A DNA stretch of 31,903 bases, taken from NCBI GenBank assembly GCA_934539585.1, contig CAKTCT010000029.1, positions 1 to 31,903 of the forward strand, in the 5' to 3' direction. The position numbers and the translations under genes were made by a program. This DNA is from an uncultured Oscillospiraceae bacterium. Lineage in GTDB: Bacteria > Bacillota > Clostridia > Oscillospirales > Ruminococcaceae. Each line of letters opens with the position of its first letter. Position 1 is the first letter of the stretch. The notes under the pieces are model-generated. The model saw only the letters and a list, made by a program, of their open reading frames with translations. It had not been told where the DNA came from and did no database searches. Positions 23,625 through 30,557 of this stretch are shown in pieces.

Positions 23625-24481
23625 TCCTCCGGCACGAACCGGCTCCCCTGGTACCCTCCGGCCTTGCGGAAGGAGGCGGGGGAGGAGCCGTAGACCTTCT
23701 TGAACTGCTTGGAAAAGTTGGACAGGTCGTTGAAGCCGCAGGAGTACATGATCTCCGTGACGCTGAGATCGGTGCTCTCCATCAGCTCCCGGGCCCGGGC
23801 CAGCTTGAAGCTCAGCAGATACTCCTGGGGCGACATCCCCAGGAGTTTTTTGAACAGCCGGAACAGGTGGCTCCGGTCCACCCCCACGTGACGGGCCAGT
23901 TCCTCCACGGTGACGCCGTAGGAGTAGTTGCGCATGGCGTACTCCATGGCGCTTTCCACGGCCCCCTGGCTGGCCAGGCGCTGGGGGTCGTTTTCCCGGT
24001 ACAGCAGGGCGAAAAACTCGTAGAGCCTGGCCATGGTGGCAAAGGGATTGGCCCCGGGATTGATGCTGCGGTTGATGTCCCGGACGCACTTTTCCATTTT
24101 CTCCGGATTCTGGAAGAAAAAGGTAGGGTGCTCCAGGGTGAGGCCGCACTGGTTCATGATAAACTCCGCCCCGTCGCCGCCGAAGCCCACCCAGCAGTAG
24201 TACCAGGGGTCCTCGGCGTCGGCGGTATAGGTGGTGATGATGTTGGGGTGGATGAGGAACCCTTGCCCGGCGGACAGCCGGAACTTCCGGTCCCCCACGG
24301 TGAAGGTCCCCTTCCCGGAAAGGACGCAGTGGATCAGGTAGTGGTCCCGGACGGCGGGGCCGAAGTTGTGAAGGCTTTCGCAGTGCTGAAAGCCGCATTG
24401 ACAGAGGTAGACGTTCCCGCCCCGGTCCGGGGCCGGGCGGAAGGCGCTGTAACTTTCCTGGATATCGTGGAGGGCGTCCAT
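23621..24481 (-). CDS. AraC-family transcriptional regulator with N-terminal cupin
   Basis: This 286-residue protein has an N-terminal AraC ligand-binding cupin (about 20-160, including LSGKGTFTVGDRKFRLSAGQ) and a C-terminal double helix-turn-helix, with YGVTVEELARHVGVDRSHLFRLFKK first and LSVTEIMYSCGFNDLSNFSKQFKK second. That is the layout of sugar-responsive activators such as MsmR or RafR. It diverges from a GH4 alpha-galactosidase gene, which it very likely controls, probably sensing an alpha-galactoside such as melibiose or raffinose. ATG 24481 has AAGGAG eight bases upstream; the ATG two codons earlier is too close to that site and the frame's earliest start at 24562 lies beyond the promoter. 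Confidence 0.9.
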   Translation of the reverse strand: MDALHDIQESYSAFRPAPDRGGNVYLCQCGFQHCESLHNFGPAVRDHYLIHCVLSGKGTFTVGDRKFRLSAGQGFLIHPNIITTYTADAEDPWYYCWVGFGGDGAEFIMNQCGLTLEHPTFFFQNPEKMEKCVRDINRSINPGANPFATMARLYEFFALLYRENDPQRLASQGAVESAMEYAMRNYSYGVTVEELARHVGVDRSHLFRLFKKLLGMSPQEYLLSFKLARARELMESTDLSVTEIMYSCGFNDLSNFSKQFKKVYGSSPASFRKAGGYQGSRFVPED

Positions 24482-24516
24482 GGGCATCTCTCCTTTTCCG
24501 CAGATATTTCCATTAC

Positions 24517-24545
24517 AGTATAGCAGAGATTCACCGAAAATGCAA
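24517..24545 (-). promoter_or_regulatory. Promoter of the araC-type regulator gene
   Basis: On the minus strand TTGCAT (24540-24545), 17 bases, then TATACT (24517-24522) preceded by TGC (extended -10). The -35 overlaps one copy of the direct repeat described separately, which would allow autorepression. Confidence 0.5.
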
Positions 24546-24571
24546 CATTTCGCCAAATCCATGCAAGATTT
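24540..24571. promoter_or_regulatory. Candidate AraC operator: 11-bp direct repeats 21 bp apart
   Basis: ATGCAACATTT (24540-24550) and ATGCAAGATTT (24561-24571) agree at 10 of 11 positions and are exactly 21 bp apart, two helical turns, the usual AraC-family spacing. The right-hand copy ends just before where a -35 for the GH4 gene would lie (TATCAT -10 at 24600-24605, no recognisable -35), as expected for an activator that replaces the -35 contact. The left-hand copy overlaps the regulator's own promoter. Confidence 0.6.
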
Positions 24572-24599
24572 TCCTCTGGGATTTTCTCCCGTTTTGGAT

Positions 24600-24605
24600 T
24601 ATCAT
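24600..24605 (+). promoter_or_regulatory. Probable -10 of the GH4 gene (activator-dependent)
   Basis: TATCAT resembles a -10 element. The sequence 17 bases upstream (TGGGAT) is a poor -35, consistent with a promoter needing an activator bound at the repeats ending at 24571. Confidence 0.4.
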
Positions 24606-24646
24606 AAAAGCACAGACACTCCCGGGAAAATGAAAGGAGAATGGCT

Positions 24647-25954
24647 ATGAAAATTACATTTGTCGGCGCTGGAAGCACAGTTTTTGCCAGAAACGTCATC
24701 GGCGACTGTATCCTCACGCCGGAACTTGGGGACTTTGACGTCTGTCTTTTTGACATCGATCCCAAGCGACTGGACGAATCCTACCAGATCCTCAGCAACA
24801 TTAACAAGACTGCCAACGGCAAGGCTCACATCACCCAGACCCTGGACCGGGAAACCGCTTTCCGGGGCGCGGACTTCGTGGTCAACGCCATCCAGGTGGG
24901 CCTTTACGACCCTTGCACCATCACCGACTTTGAGGTCCCCAAAAAGTACGGCCTCCGGCAGACCATCGCCGACACCCTGGGCATCGGCGGCATCTTCCGG
25001 GCCCTGCGGACCATCCCGGTGATGAAGGCCTACGCCGACGACATGGAGCGCTGGTGCCCCAACGCCCTGTTCCTCAATTACACCAACCCCATGGCCATGC
25101 TGGCCGGATACATGCAGCGGTACACCAACATCAGGACCGTGGGCCTCTGCCACTCCGTCCAGGGCTGCGCCAGCGGCCTGCTGGGCACCCTGGGTATGGA
25201 CGAGTACATCGACAACTGCCGCTGGAAGATCGCCGGCATCAACCACCAGGCCTGGCTCCTGGAGATCGAGGACCTCAAGGGCAACGACCTCTACCCCGAG
25301 ATCAAGCGCCGCGCCGAGGACCCCGCCTACAACACCGACCGCAACGACCTGGTCCGGCTGAAGATCATGAAGGAGTTCGGCTACTACGTCACCGAGTCCA
25401 GCGAGCACACCTCTGAATACACCCCGTATTTTATCAAGGACAAATACCCCGAGTTGATCGAACAGTACAAAATCCCCCTGGACGAGTATCCCCGCCGCTG
25501 CATCAACCAGATCAACGGCTGGAACGAGATGCGGGACAGCCTCCTGAAAGACTCCCACATCGAGCACCAAAAGACCCACGAGTTCGCGTCCTACATCATC
25601 CGGGCGGTCCTGGAGGATAAGCCCTACCGCATCCACGGCAACGTCCTGAACACCGGCCTTATCACCAACCTGCCCCAGAACGCCTGCGTGGAGGTCCCGG
25701 TGCTGGTGGACCGCAACGGCCTGAACCCCTGCTACGTCGGCGACCTGCCCGAGCAGTGCGCGGCCCTGAACCGGACCAACATCAACGTCCAGTTGCTGAC
25801 CATCAAAGCGGCGGAGACCTTGCAGAAGTCCTACATCTACCAGGCCGCCATGCTGGACCCCCACACCAGCTCCGAGTTGTCCATCGACGACATCAAATCC
25901 CTCTGCGACGACCTCATCGAGGCCCACGGCGACTGGCTGCCCAAGTATCACTAA
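24647..25954 (+). CDS. melA: GH4 alpha-galactosidase/alpha-glycosidase (MelA-like)
   Basis: This 435-residue cytoplasmic enzyme belongs to glycoside hydrolase family 4, which uses NAD and a divalent metal, usually Mn2+, in a redox-assisted mechanism. It has the N-terminal dinucleotide-binding motif FVGAGS (Gly7-Ser10), the metal-binding Cys168 in GLCHSVQG, and His200 in INHQAW. CHS together with the length fits the MelA branch of alpha-galactosidases rather than 6-phospho-glycosidases, though alpha-glucosidase activity cannot be excluded. ATG 24647 has AAAGGAG seven bases upstream; ATG 24641, two codons earlier, is too close to it. It is divergent from an AraC regulator and ends at a strong terminator. 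The gene symbol is a family assignment. Confidence 0.88.
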   Translation: MKITFVGAGSTVFARNVIGDCILTPELGDFDVCLFDIDPKRLDESYQILSNINKTANGKAHITQTLDRETAFRGADFVVNAIQVGLYDPCTITDFEVPKKYGLRQTIADTLGIGGIFRALRTIPVMKAYADDMERWCPNALFLNYTNPMAMLAGYMQRYTNIRTVGLCHSVQGCASGLLGTLGMDEYIDNCRWKIAGINHQAWLLEIEDLKGNDLYPEIKRRAEDPAYNTDRNDLVRLKIMKEFGYYVTESSEHTSEYTPYFIKDKYPELIEQYKIPLDEYPRRCINQINGWNEMRDSLLKDSHIEHQKTHEFASYIIRAVLEDKPYRIHGNVLNTGLITNLPQNACVEVPVLVDRNGLNPCYVGDLPEQCAALNRTNINVQLLTIKAAETLQKSYIYQAAMLDPHTSSELSIDDIKSLCDDLIEAHGDWLPKYH

Positions 25955-25961
25955 ATCCGCA

Positions 25962-26001
25962 GAAACACCCTGTGAAGGAATTTGCCTTCACAGGGTGTTT
26001 C
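25962..26001 (+). terminator. Terminator after the GH4 gene
   Basis: A perfect 17-bp stem (25962-25978 with 25985-26001) closes on AATTTG, starting 7 bases after the melA stop codon. T residues lie near the 3' arm rather than in a long run after it. Confidence 0.8.
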
Positions 26002-26014
26002 CATGAAAATAACG

Positions 26015-26051
26015 AAGCGCCCGCTTCCAGAGGTCAGGGAAGCGGGCGCTT
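26015..26051. terminator. Second terminator, serving rpsT and melA
   Basis: AAGCGCCCGCTTCC (26015-26028) pairs perfectly with GGAAGCGGGCGCTT (26038-26051). On the minus strand it follows the rpsT stop and leads into CGTTATTTTC, so it terminates rpsT; on the plus strand it backs up the melA terminator. Confidence 0.8.
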
Positions 26052-26080
26052 ATTTACAAAGACAAATCCGATGAGGGAGA

Positions 26081-26344
26081 TTACGCCTTTGCTGCATTCA
26101 GTTTGGATGCAATCTGGGATTTCCGTCTGGCGGCCTGGTTCTTGTGGATGATACCCTTGGAGGCAGACTGGTCGATGACTTTGTACGCTTTCTGAGCAAC
26201 GGCGGCCTTGTCGGCGGCGTCAGACTCAATGGCGGCGTTAGCGGCCTTCAGAGCGGCTTTCAGGTTACCTTTGAGCATTCTGTTCTGCAAGGTCTTGGTC
26301 GCGGTGACTTTCACGCGCTTTTTCGCAGATTTAATGTTCGGCAT
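26081..26344 (-). CDS. rpsT: 30S ribosomal protein S20
   Basis: This 87-residue basic protein starts MPNIKSAKKRV, the S20 signature, and runs through helical Ala- and Lys-rich segments with HKNQAARRKSQIA near the end. It binds 16S rRNA near the bottom of the small subunit. ATG 26344 follows a perfect AAGGAGGTG site. The frame is open to 26422 but without a site. A clear promoter lies about 130 bases upstream, leaving a leader with a small inverted repeat, which might allow autoregulation. Confidence 0.97.
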   Translation of the reverse strand: MPNIKSAKKRVKVTATKTLQNRMLKGNLKAALKAANAAIESDAADKAAVAQKAYKVIDQSASKGIIHKNQAARRKSQIASKLNAAKA

Positions 26345-26424
26345 ATTTGCACCTCCTTCACATAAAGTCAGCCTGCTCACGCAAACTAACTGAGGATTGG
26401 CACTGCCCGCAAGAACCCGCAAAC

Positions 26425-26440
26425 AGTGCGCAGGCGCACT
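26425..26440 (-). promoter_or_regulatory. Inverted repeat in the rpsT mRNA leader
   Basis: AGTGCGC (26425-26431) and GCGCACT (26434-26440) are mirror arms in the predicted 120-base leader of rpsT. With a realistic loop they give a 6-bp hairpin. S20 controls its own synthesis in some bacteria, so a regulatory role is possible but not shown. Confidence 0.3.
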
Positions 26441-26472
26441 CAGACACGCAGCGGGCTATTGACAGCTTTTTT

Positions 26473-26501
26473 ATCATACCATTTTTTCGGGAAAATTGCA
26501 A
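26473..26501 (-). promoter_or_regulatory. Promoter of rpsT
   Basis: On the minus strand TTGCAA (26496-26501) lies 17 bases before TATGAT (26473-26478), which is preceded by TGG (extended -10). Transcription would begin near 26466, about 121 bases before the rpsT start. Confidence 0.65.
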
Positions 26502-26562
26502 GGGCTTTTCCGAACTTTTCCCGGAATTTTTCGAGGATATTTTTGTGAAAGGAGACGATTTC

Positions 26563-27384
26563 TTGGGAATCCGCACCGATTTGGCCGTGGAACGCCTGGC
26601 CCAGGCCGGAACCCCTCTCCCGCCTGGGGCGGAGCAGACGGAGGAGACCCTCCGGGGAGTCCGACTGACCACCGTAACCGTCGCCGGGGAGGCCGCAGAG
26701 GCCCTGGGCAAGCCGCCGGGACGGTATCTCACCGTGGAGTGCGCCCCCTTCCGGAGGGCTCCGGCAGATTTTGAAGCGGAGGTCCTGGCCGTGGCCGAGG
26801 CCGTCTCCCGGCTGCTGCCGGAGGGCCCGGTGCTGGTGGCGGGCCTGGGCAACGCGGCCATCACCCCCGACGCCCTGGGTCCGGAGGTGGTGAACCTGAT
26901 GCTGGCCACCCGCCACATCGGCCCGGAGTTCGCCGCGTCCTTAGGATTTTCCTCCCTCCGGCCGGTGTCGGTGCTGGCCCCCGGCGTCCTGGGCCAGACG
27001 GGGATGGAGACCTGCGAGATTCTCTCCGCCCTGGTGAAGGAAACCTCTCCCGCCGCCGTCGTCGTGGTGGACGCTCTGGCTGCCGGGGACCCCGCCCGGC
27101 TGGGGGTCACGGTCCAGGTCTGCGACAGCGGCATCTCCCCCGGTTCCGGAGTGGCCAACCGCCGGAAGGAACTGTCTCCCCGGACCCTGGGGGTCCCTGT
27201 GGTGGCTGTGGGGGTCCCGACGGTGGTGGACTACCCCCGGGAGACCTCTCCGGAGCCCATGATGGTCACCCCCCGGGAGGTGGACACCGTCATCGAAAAC
27301 GCCGCCAAAACCGTGGCCTTCGCCCTGAATAAGGCCCTCCAGCCGGAGCTTGCCCTGGAGGACATCCTGGCCCTGGTCCAGTGA
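26563..27384 (+). CDS. gpr: Germination protease (GPR)
   Basis: This 273-residue protein matches the spore protease that degrades small acid-soluble proteins on germination. The conserved RTDLAVE motif lies at the very start, followed by GPEVVNLMLATRHI, and by GPVLVAGLGNAAITPDALGP, a typical GPR block with catalytic aspartates. It is shorter than B. subtilis GPR (about 370) and lacks most of the pro-segment, as in some Clostridia. TTG 26563 has AAAGGAG eight bases upstream and gives MGIRTDLAVE; GTG 26545 in the same frame has a weaker GAGG before it. A forespore (sigma-G) promoter could not be identified. The presence of this gene indicates a spore-former. Confidence 0.9.
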   Translation: MGIRTDLAVERLAQAGTPLPPGAEQTEETLRGVRLTTVTVAGEAAEALGKPPGRYLTVECAPFRRAPADFEAEVLAVAEAVSRLLPEGPVLVAGLGNAAITPDALGPEVVNLMLATRHIGPEFAASLGFSSLRPVSVLAPGVLGQTGMETCEILSALVKETSPAAVVVVDALAAGDPARLGVTVQVCDSGISPGSGVANRRKELSPRTLGVPVVAVGVPTVVDYPRETSPEPMMVTPREVDTVIENAAKTVAFALNKALQPELALEDILALVQ

Positions 27385-27917
27385 TCCCCCAAAGCCCCCG
27401 GCAGTCCCAGTCCAGCGCCGGGGAGCCCAGGGTCAGAATCAGCTCCTCCCCGGCGGAGACCAGGCGGATTCCCGCCGTCAGCGTCCCGGCCAGGGGCACC
27501 CCCAGAAGCCGCCCAAGGACCGGAAAGGCCAAAAGCGCCCCTCCGGCCGCCTTGTTTCCCCAGGTGTGGAGGGCGGAGAAGACCCGGAGCCTCCAAAAGC
27601 CCGCGGCATAGGCCCCTCCCCGGAGCAGACCGGCCCCCGCCGCCATGGCCCGGAGCCACCCGGGAAGACTCTCCCGCCGGACCAGGGCCCGGAAGGCCGT
27701 CCCCAGAAAGACCAGGTCCGCTGCGCTGTCCCGCCGGGCGCCTTTGGGGTCCCGGTCCCCGGCCCGCCAGGCCGTCCGGAACATCGCTGCCCCCGCCCCA
27801 GAGGCATCCTCCCCGGAAAAGCGCCAAAAAAGGCTCCGCCGCCAGAAGAACTGCGGCGGAGCCCAACCGGCTCCACGTCAGGCCGTCGGCCAGACGCCGG
27901 AATTTATTCCCCGCTAT
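27385..27917 (-). pseudogene. CDP-alcohol phosphatidyltransferase, decayed
   Basis: Two frames on the minus strand together carry a CDP-alcohol phosphatidyltransferase. The first has the N-terminal helix (ADGLTWSRLGSAAVLLAAEP) and the first half of the active-site motif (SDVPDGLAGR). A second frame then has its other half (GARRDSAADLVF, the G-x3-D-x3-D part) and an end like that of clostridial family members (EELILTLGSPALDWDCRGLW). Between the halves 22 bases separate Ala and Gly codons where the family has 27, so the frame is broken. No ATG is found: the first frame would begin at an ATA (27917). No stop precedes the gpr 3' end either; the second frame runs on to 27290 antisense to gpr. Three defects make a pseudogene likely. 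The intact enzyme would make phospholipids such as phosphatidylglycerol phosphate. Confidence 0.78.
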
Positions 27918-29913
27918 GGCCGCCCTTGTGCTCTTCCTTGAGCAGACCGGCCTGATAGGCCGCCAGAAGCAGCTTCAGGTCCTGGATGTGCTCCCGGATG
28001 ATCTGGCCGTCGTCGGTGTCGGCGATCTTGATCCGGGAATCCCGGGTCTCGAAGATCATGGAGGTGGAGAGGATGTCCTTGTTGTTCCGAATGGCGTCCT
28101 GAACCCCGCCGAAGGGCTCGTGGGAGGTGATGCGGATGCCGTGGGAGTTGTAGATGAGGGTGTACCCCGCGATCCCCGTCTGGGGCTGATAGACCTTGCA
28201 GAACCCGCCGTCAATGACGATGAGCCGCCCTCCGGCCTTCACCGGCGTCTCCCCGTCCTTGCTCCGGACGGGAACGTGGCCGTTGATGATGTGGGAGTAC
28301 TCGCTGTTCAGGCCGAACTCCTGCAGAATCCGCAGGCAGGTCTCGGCTTTGCTGCTGAAAATGTAGTAGGGGTTCTTTTCTTCCTTGCAGAGGGCCGGCT
28401 CCCCGATGAGCAGCCGCTCGAAGGTGGTCATCTTGTCCCGGCCGTAGAGGGGAGAGATGCGCCCGCACCAGAGGTACCACAGGAAGTCCTTCCCCAGCTG
28501 CCGCTCCGGGGAGCCCGGGGCGCCGTAGTAGCCCTGCCGGGCCATGGTTTCGGTGTAGTCCATAAACGCCTTGCCGGAAAGCGCCTCTCCGTCCTGGGTC
28601 CGGAAGACCGCGAAATTTTCATCCTTGTCCATGGGGACGCAACCGTGGAACAGCAGGTTCTGGTTGCAGCACAGGTACATCCCGCCCTTGGAGTAGAGGA
28701 ACTTCACATGCCGCTGGAGCTTCTCGCTCTGCTGGAAGGAGAACCGCAGCTGGCTCATCACCGCCGCTTCCTCGGGGCTGAGCTTGTAGGGATCGGCCCG
28801 GTCCACGGTGGGGAAGGCGCAGTCCTTCAGGGCGTATTCCTTCCCGTCCAGGACGATGGTGCCCTTGTCGTAGTCGATCTTGTCCAGGAGCAGCCGGTTT
28901 TCCATGCCAAAGGCCGGGTTCCGCAGGATGATCTGCCCCTCCAGCTTGAAGAGGATCACGGCGATGGCCTTGTGCATCCGGGCCACCTGCTCCAGGTCCT
29001 TGGGATTGTACCGGCCGTCGGCGGGGACCCGGGGCATGAAGCAGGAGACGTCCACGTGGCGGTAGATTTCGTTGGCAAAGACCGCCAGGGGCCGCAGGCT
29101 GATGCCGTAGCCCGTCTCGATGACCTCCAGATTGTTGTAGGTGATGGAGTTGTTCAGGACGTTGGCGATGCAGGTCCGGCTCCCGGCGGCGGCCCCCATC
29201 CAGAGGATGTCGTGGTTGCCCCACTGGATGTCCACCCGGTGGTGGCGCTCCAGGGAGTCTAAGATGATGTCCGCCCGGGGCCCCCGGTCGAAGATGTCCC
29301 CCACGATGTGGAGCCGGTCCACCACCAGCCGCTTGATGGTGACGCAGACGGCGTTGACAAAGGCGTCGCCCCGGCCGATGTCGATGATGGTGGAAATGAT
29401 GTTTTCGTAGTACTGCTCCTTGTTCAGGGCGTCGTAGTTGGTGTGGAGCAGCTCGTCGATGATGTATTCGTACCCCTTGGGCAGGGCCTCCCGGACCTTG
29501 GACCGGGTGTACTTGGACGCCACCAGGCGGCAGATTTCCATCAGGCGGTTCAGGGTGATCTTGTACCACTCGGCCTGCTCCTCCTCCGGCAGGTCCTCAT
29601 GGATTTCCTTGAGCTTGGCCTCGGGGTAGTAGATCAGGGTGGCCAGCACCGCCCGCTCCCTGGAGGACAGGGTGTTGCCGTAGAGGATGTCCACCTTCTC
29701 CTTGATGGCCCCGGAGGCGTTGTTGAGGATGTGGAGGAAGGCCTCATACTCCCCGTGGAGGTCGGACATGAAGTGCTCCGTCCCCTTGGGCAGGTTCAGC
29801 ACCGCCTGCTGGTAGATGATCTCGGTGGAGGCGGCCTCCACCGTGGGGTACTGCTGCCCCAGAATTCGCAGATACCGGAGGTTTGCCCGGACCGCGTCCA
29901 GATTCTGTTTCAT
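27904..29913 (-). CDS. fbp: Fructose-1,6-bisphosphatase, class III
   Basis: This 669-residue protein matches the class III FBPases of Firmicutes in length and motifs. Its metallophosphatase-like metal site is visible as SDLHGEYEAF (Asp51, His53), GDIFDRGPRAD (about residues 204-211) and WGNHDI (231-236). It would remove the 1-phosphate of fructose-1,6-bisphosphate with Mn2+, a step of gluconeogenesis, in the cytoplasm. ATG 29913 has only a weak AAAGCAGGCG upstream. The stop codon overlaps the start of the decayed CDP-alcohol phosphatidyltransferase, suggesting the two once formed an operon. Confidence 0.93.
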   Translation of the reverse strand: MKQNLDAVRANLRYLRILGQQYPTVEAASTEIIYQQAVLNLPKGTEHFMSDLHGEYEAFLHILNNASGAIKEKVDILYGNTLSSRERAVLATLIYYPEAKLKEIHEDLPEEEQAEWYKITLNRLMEICRLVASKYTRSKVREALPKGYEYIIDELLHTNYDALNKEQYYENIISTIIDIGRGDAFVNAVCVTIKRLVVDRLHIVGDIFDRGPRADIILDSLERHHRVDIQWGNHDILWMGAAAGSRTCIANVLNNSITYNNLEVIETGYGISLRPLAVFANEIYRHVDVSCFMPRVPADGRYNPKDLEQVARMHKAIAVILFKLEGQIILRNPAFGMENRLLLDKIDYDKGTIVLDGKEYALKDCAFPTVDRADPYKLSPEEAAVMSQLRFSFQQSEKLQRHVKFLYSKGGMYLCCNQNLLFHGCVPMDKDENFAVFRTQDGEALSGKAFMDYTETMARQGYYGAPGSPERQLGKDFLWYLWCGRISPLYGRDKMTTFERLLIGEPALCKEEKNPYYIFSSKAETCLRILQEFGLNSEYSHIINGHVPVRSKDGETPVKAGGRLIVIDGGFCKVYQPQTGIAGYTLIYNSHGIRITSHEPFGGVQDAIRNNKDILSTSMIFETRDSRIKIADTDDGQIIREHIQDLKLLLAAYQAGLLKEEHKGGHSGE

Positions 29914-30113
29914 GGGTTCGCCTGCTTTCTGTGGTATGATTTCAGGACCTTCCGGAGCCGTGCGCCGGGGGCCCGATTTGTTTCCAAGTCGTTTTTATAA
30001 AGTGTCCCGGATGGACCGTATTTTGCCTGCGGACAAGGGCGGTTCAGACGGTCTGCATGGTTGAGAGGACCGTTTTGTGCTGCGTCGGGGGATTTTTGGT
30101 GGGATTACGAAAG

Positions 30114-30269
30114 CCCCGGTCCGGAGCCCCGCTTTCCGACGGAGAAGCGTAGAAACTCGTCCCAATCCTGTCGCGATTTTCACCGAAAGCCTTTTGCCGC
30201 CGCAATTTCCCAGCCCGAACAAAACCGGACCGGCATTTCACCGCAATCCCCGTAGCCCCGGATTCCGCC
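30114..30269. repeat. Imperfect direct repeat, copy 1 (about 156 bp)
   Basis: From CCCCGGTCCGGAGCCC to CCCCGGATTCCGCC this stretch matches 30375-30548 over most of its length, with small indels. It contains a 20-base hairpin with one bulged G, CGCTT-TCC-GAC-GGA-G-AAGCG (30130-30149), and blocks such as GTCCCAATCCT and CCTTTTGCCGCCGCAA that are identical in both copies. Confidence 0.65.
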
Positions 30270-30374
30270 ACGTTCCCCGAAATTGTCCAATTCAATCCGC
30301 CTGCCATTTTCAGCAAGGAAAGCCCGCAGCATTAGCACCGGAGACGTTTCATCATCCTGCCGCCGTGTTTGAAT

Positions 30375-30548
30375 CCCCGGACCGAAGCCCACCCCGCTTT
30401 CCGGCGGAGAAGCGTGGGAACCTGTCCCAATCCTATCGCAACGTTCACCGAAAATCCTTCGACGGAGCCTTTTGCCGCCGCAAATTTCCCGGCCCAGACT
30501 AAATCGAGAACGACTTTTTACCGCAAGCCCGCAGCCCCGGATACCGCC
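30375..30548. repeat. Imperfect direct repeat, copy 2 (about 174 bp)
   Basis: This copy, 261 bp downstream of copy 1, keeps the same order of blocks: CCCCGGACCGAAGCCC, the hairpin CGCTT-TCC-GGC-GGA-G-AAGCG (30395-30414), GTCCCAATCCT, TTCACCGAAAATCC, CCTTTTGCCGCCGCAA and CCCCGGATACCGCC. In the hairpin the only difference from copy 1 is in the loop, so the structure seems preserved while the rest drifts. Confidence 0.65.
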
Positions 30549-30557
30549 TGGGCCGCG

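Larger units (their letters stand above)
29914..30557. other. Noncoding gap with repeated structured elements
   Basis: This 644-base gap between fbp and the flavoprotein gene has no supported gene. Short open frames exist on both strands, but none has a good ribosome-binding site and their predicted proteins look like chance translations of GC-rich repeats. The notable content is the pair of imperfect direct repeats listed separately. The promoter of fbp should lie near 29914-29990, but I could not identify it confidently. Confidence 0.5.

Noticed and set aside
22314..24398. A single 694-codon fusion of the AraC region with mscS
   Set aside because: The upstream part is a shadow of the AraC gene; mscS has its own strong site and ATG at 23375.
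26459..26487. TTGACA (26459-26464) as a promoter for gpr
   Set aside because: No -10 lies at the right distance, and gpr is expected to use the forespore sigma factor; no clear sigma-G site was found either.
30044..30316. Minus-strand open frame of 90 codons in the same gap
   Set aside because: It runs through a repeat copy, has no supporting site, and the same blocks in the second copy are read in a different frame.
30077..30502. Plus-strand open frame of 141 codons in the noncoding gap
   Set aside because: It lacks a good ribosome-binding site, spans both repeat copies and translates to a Pro/Arg-rich chance sequence.
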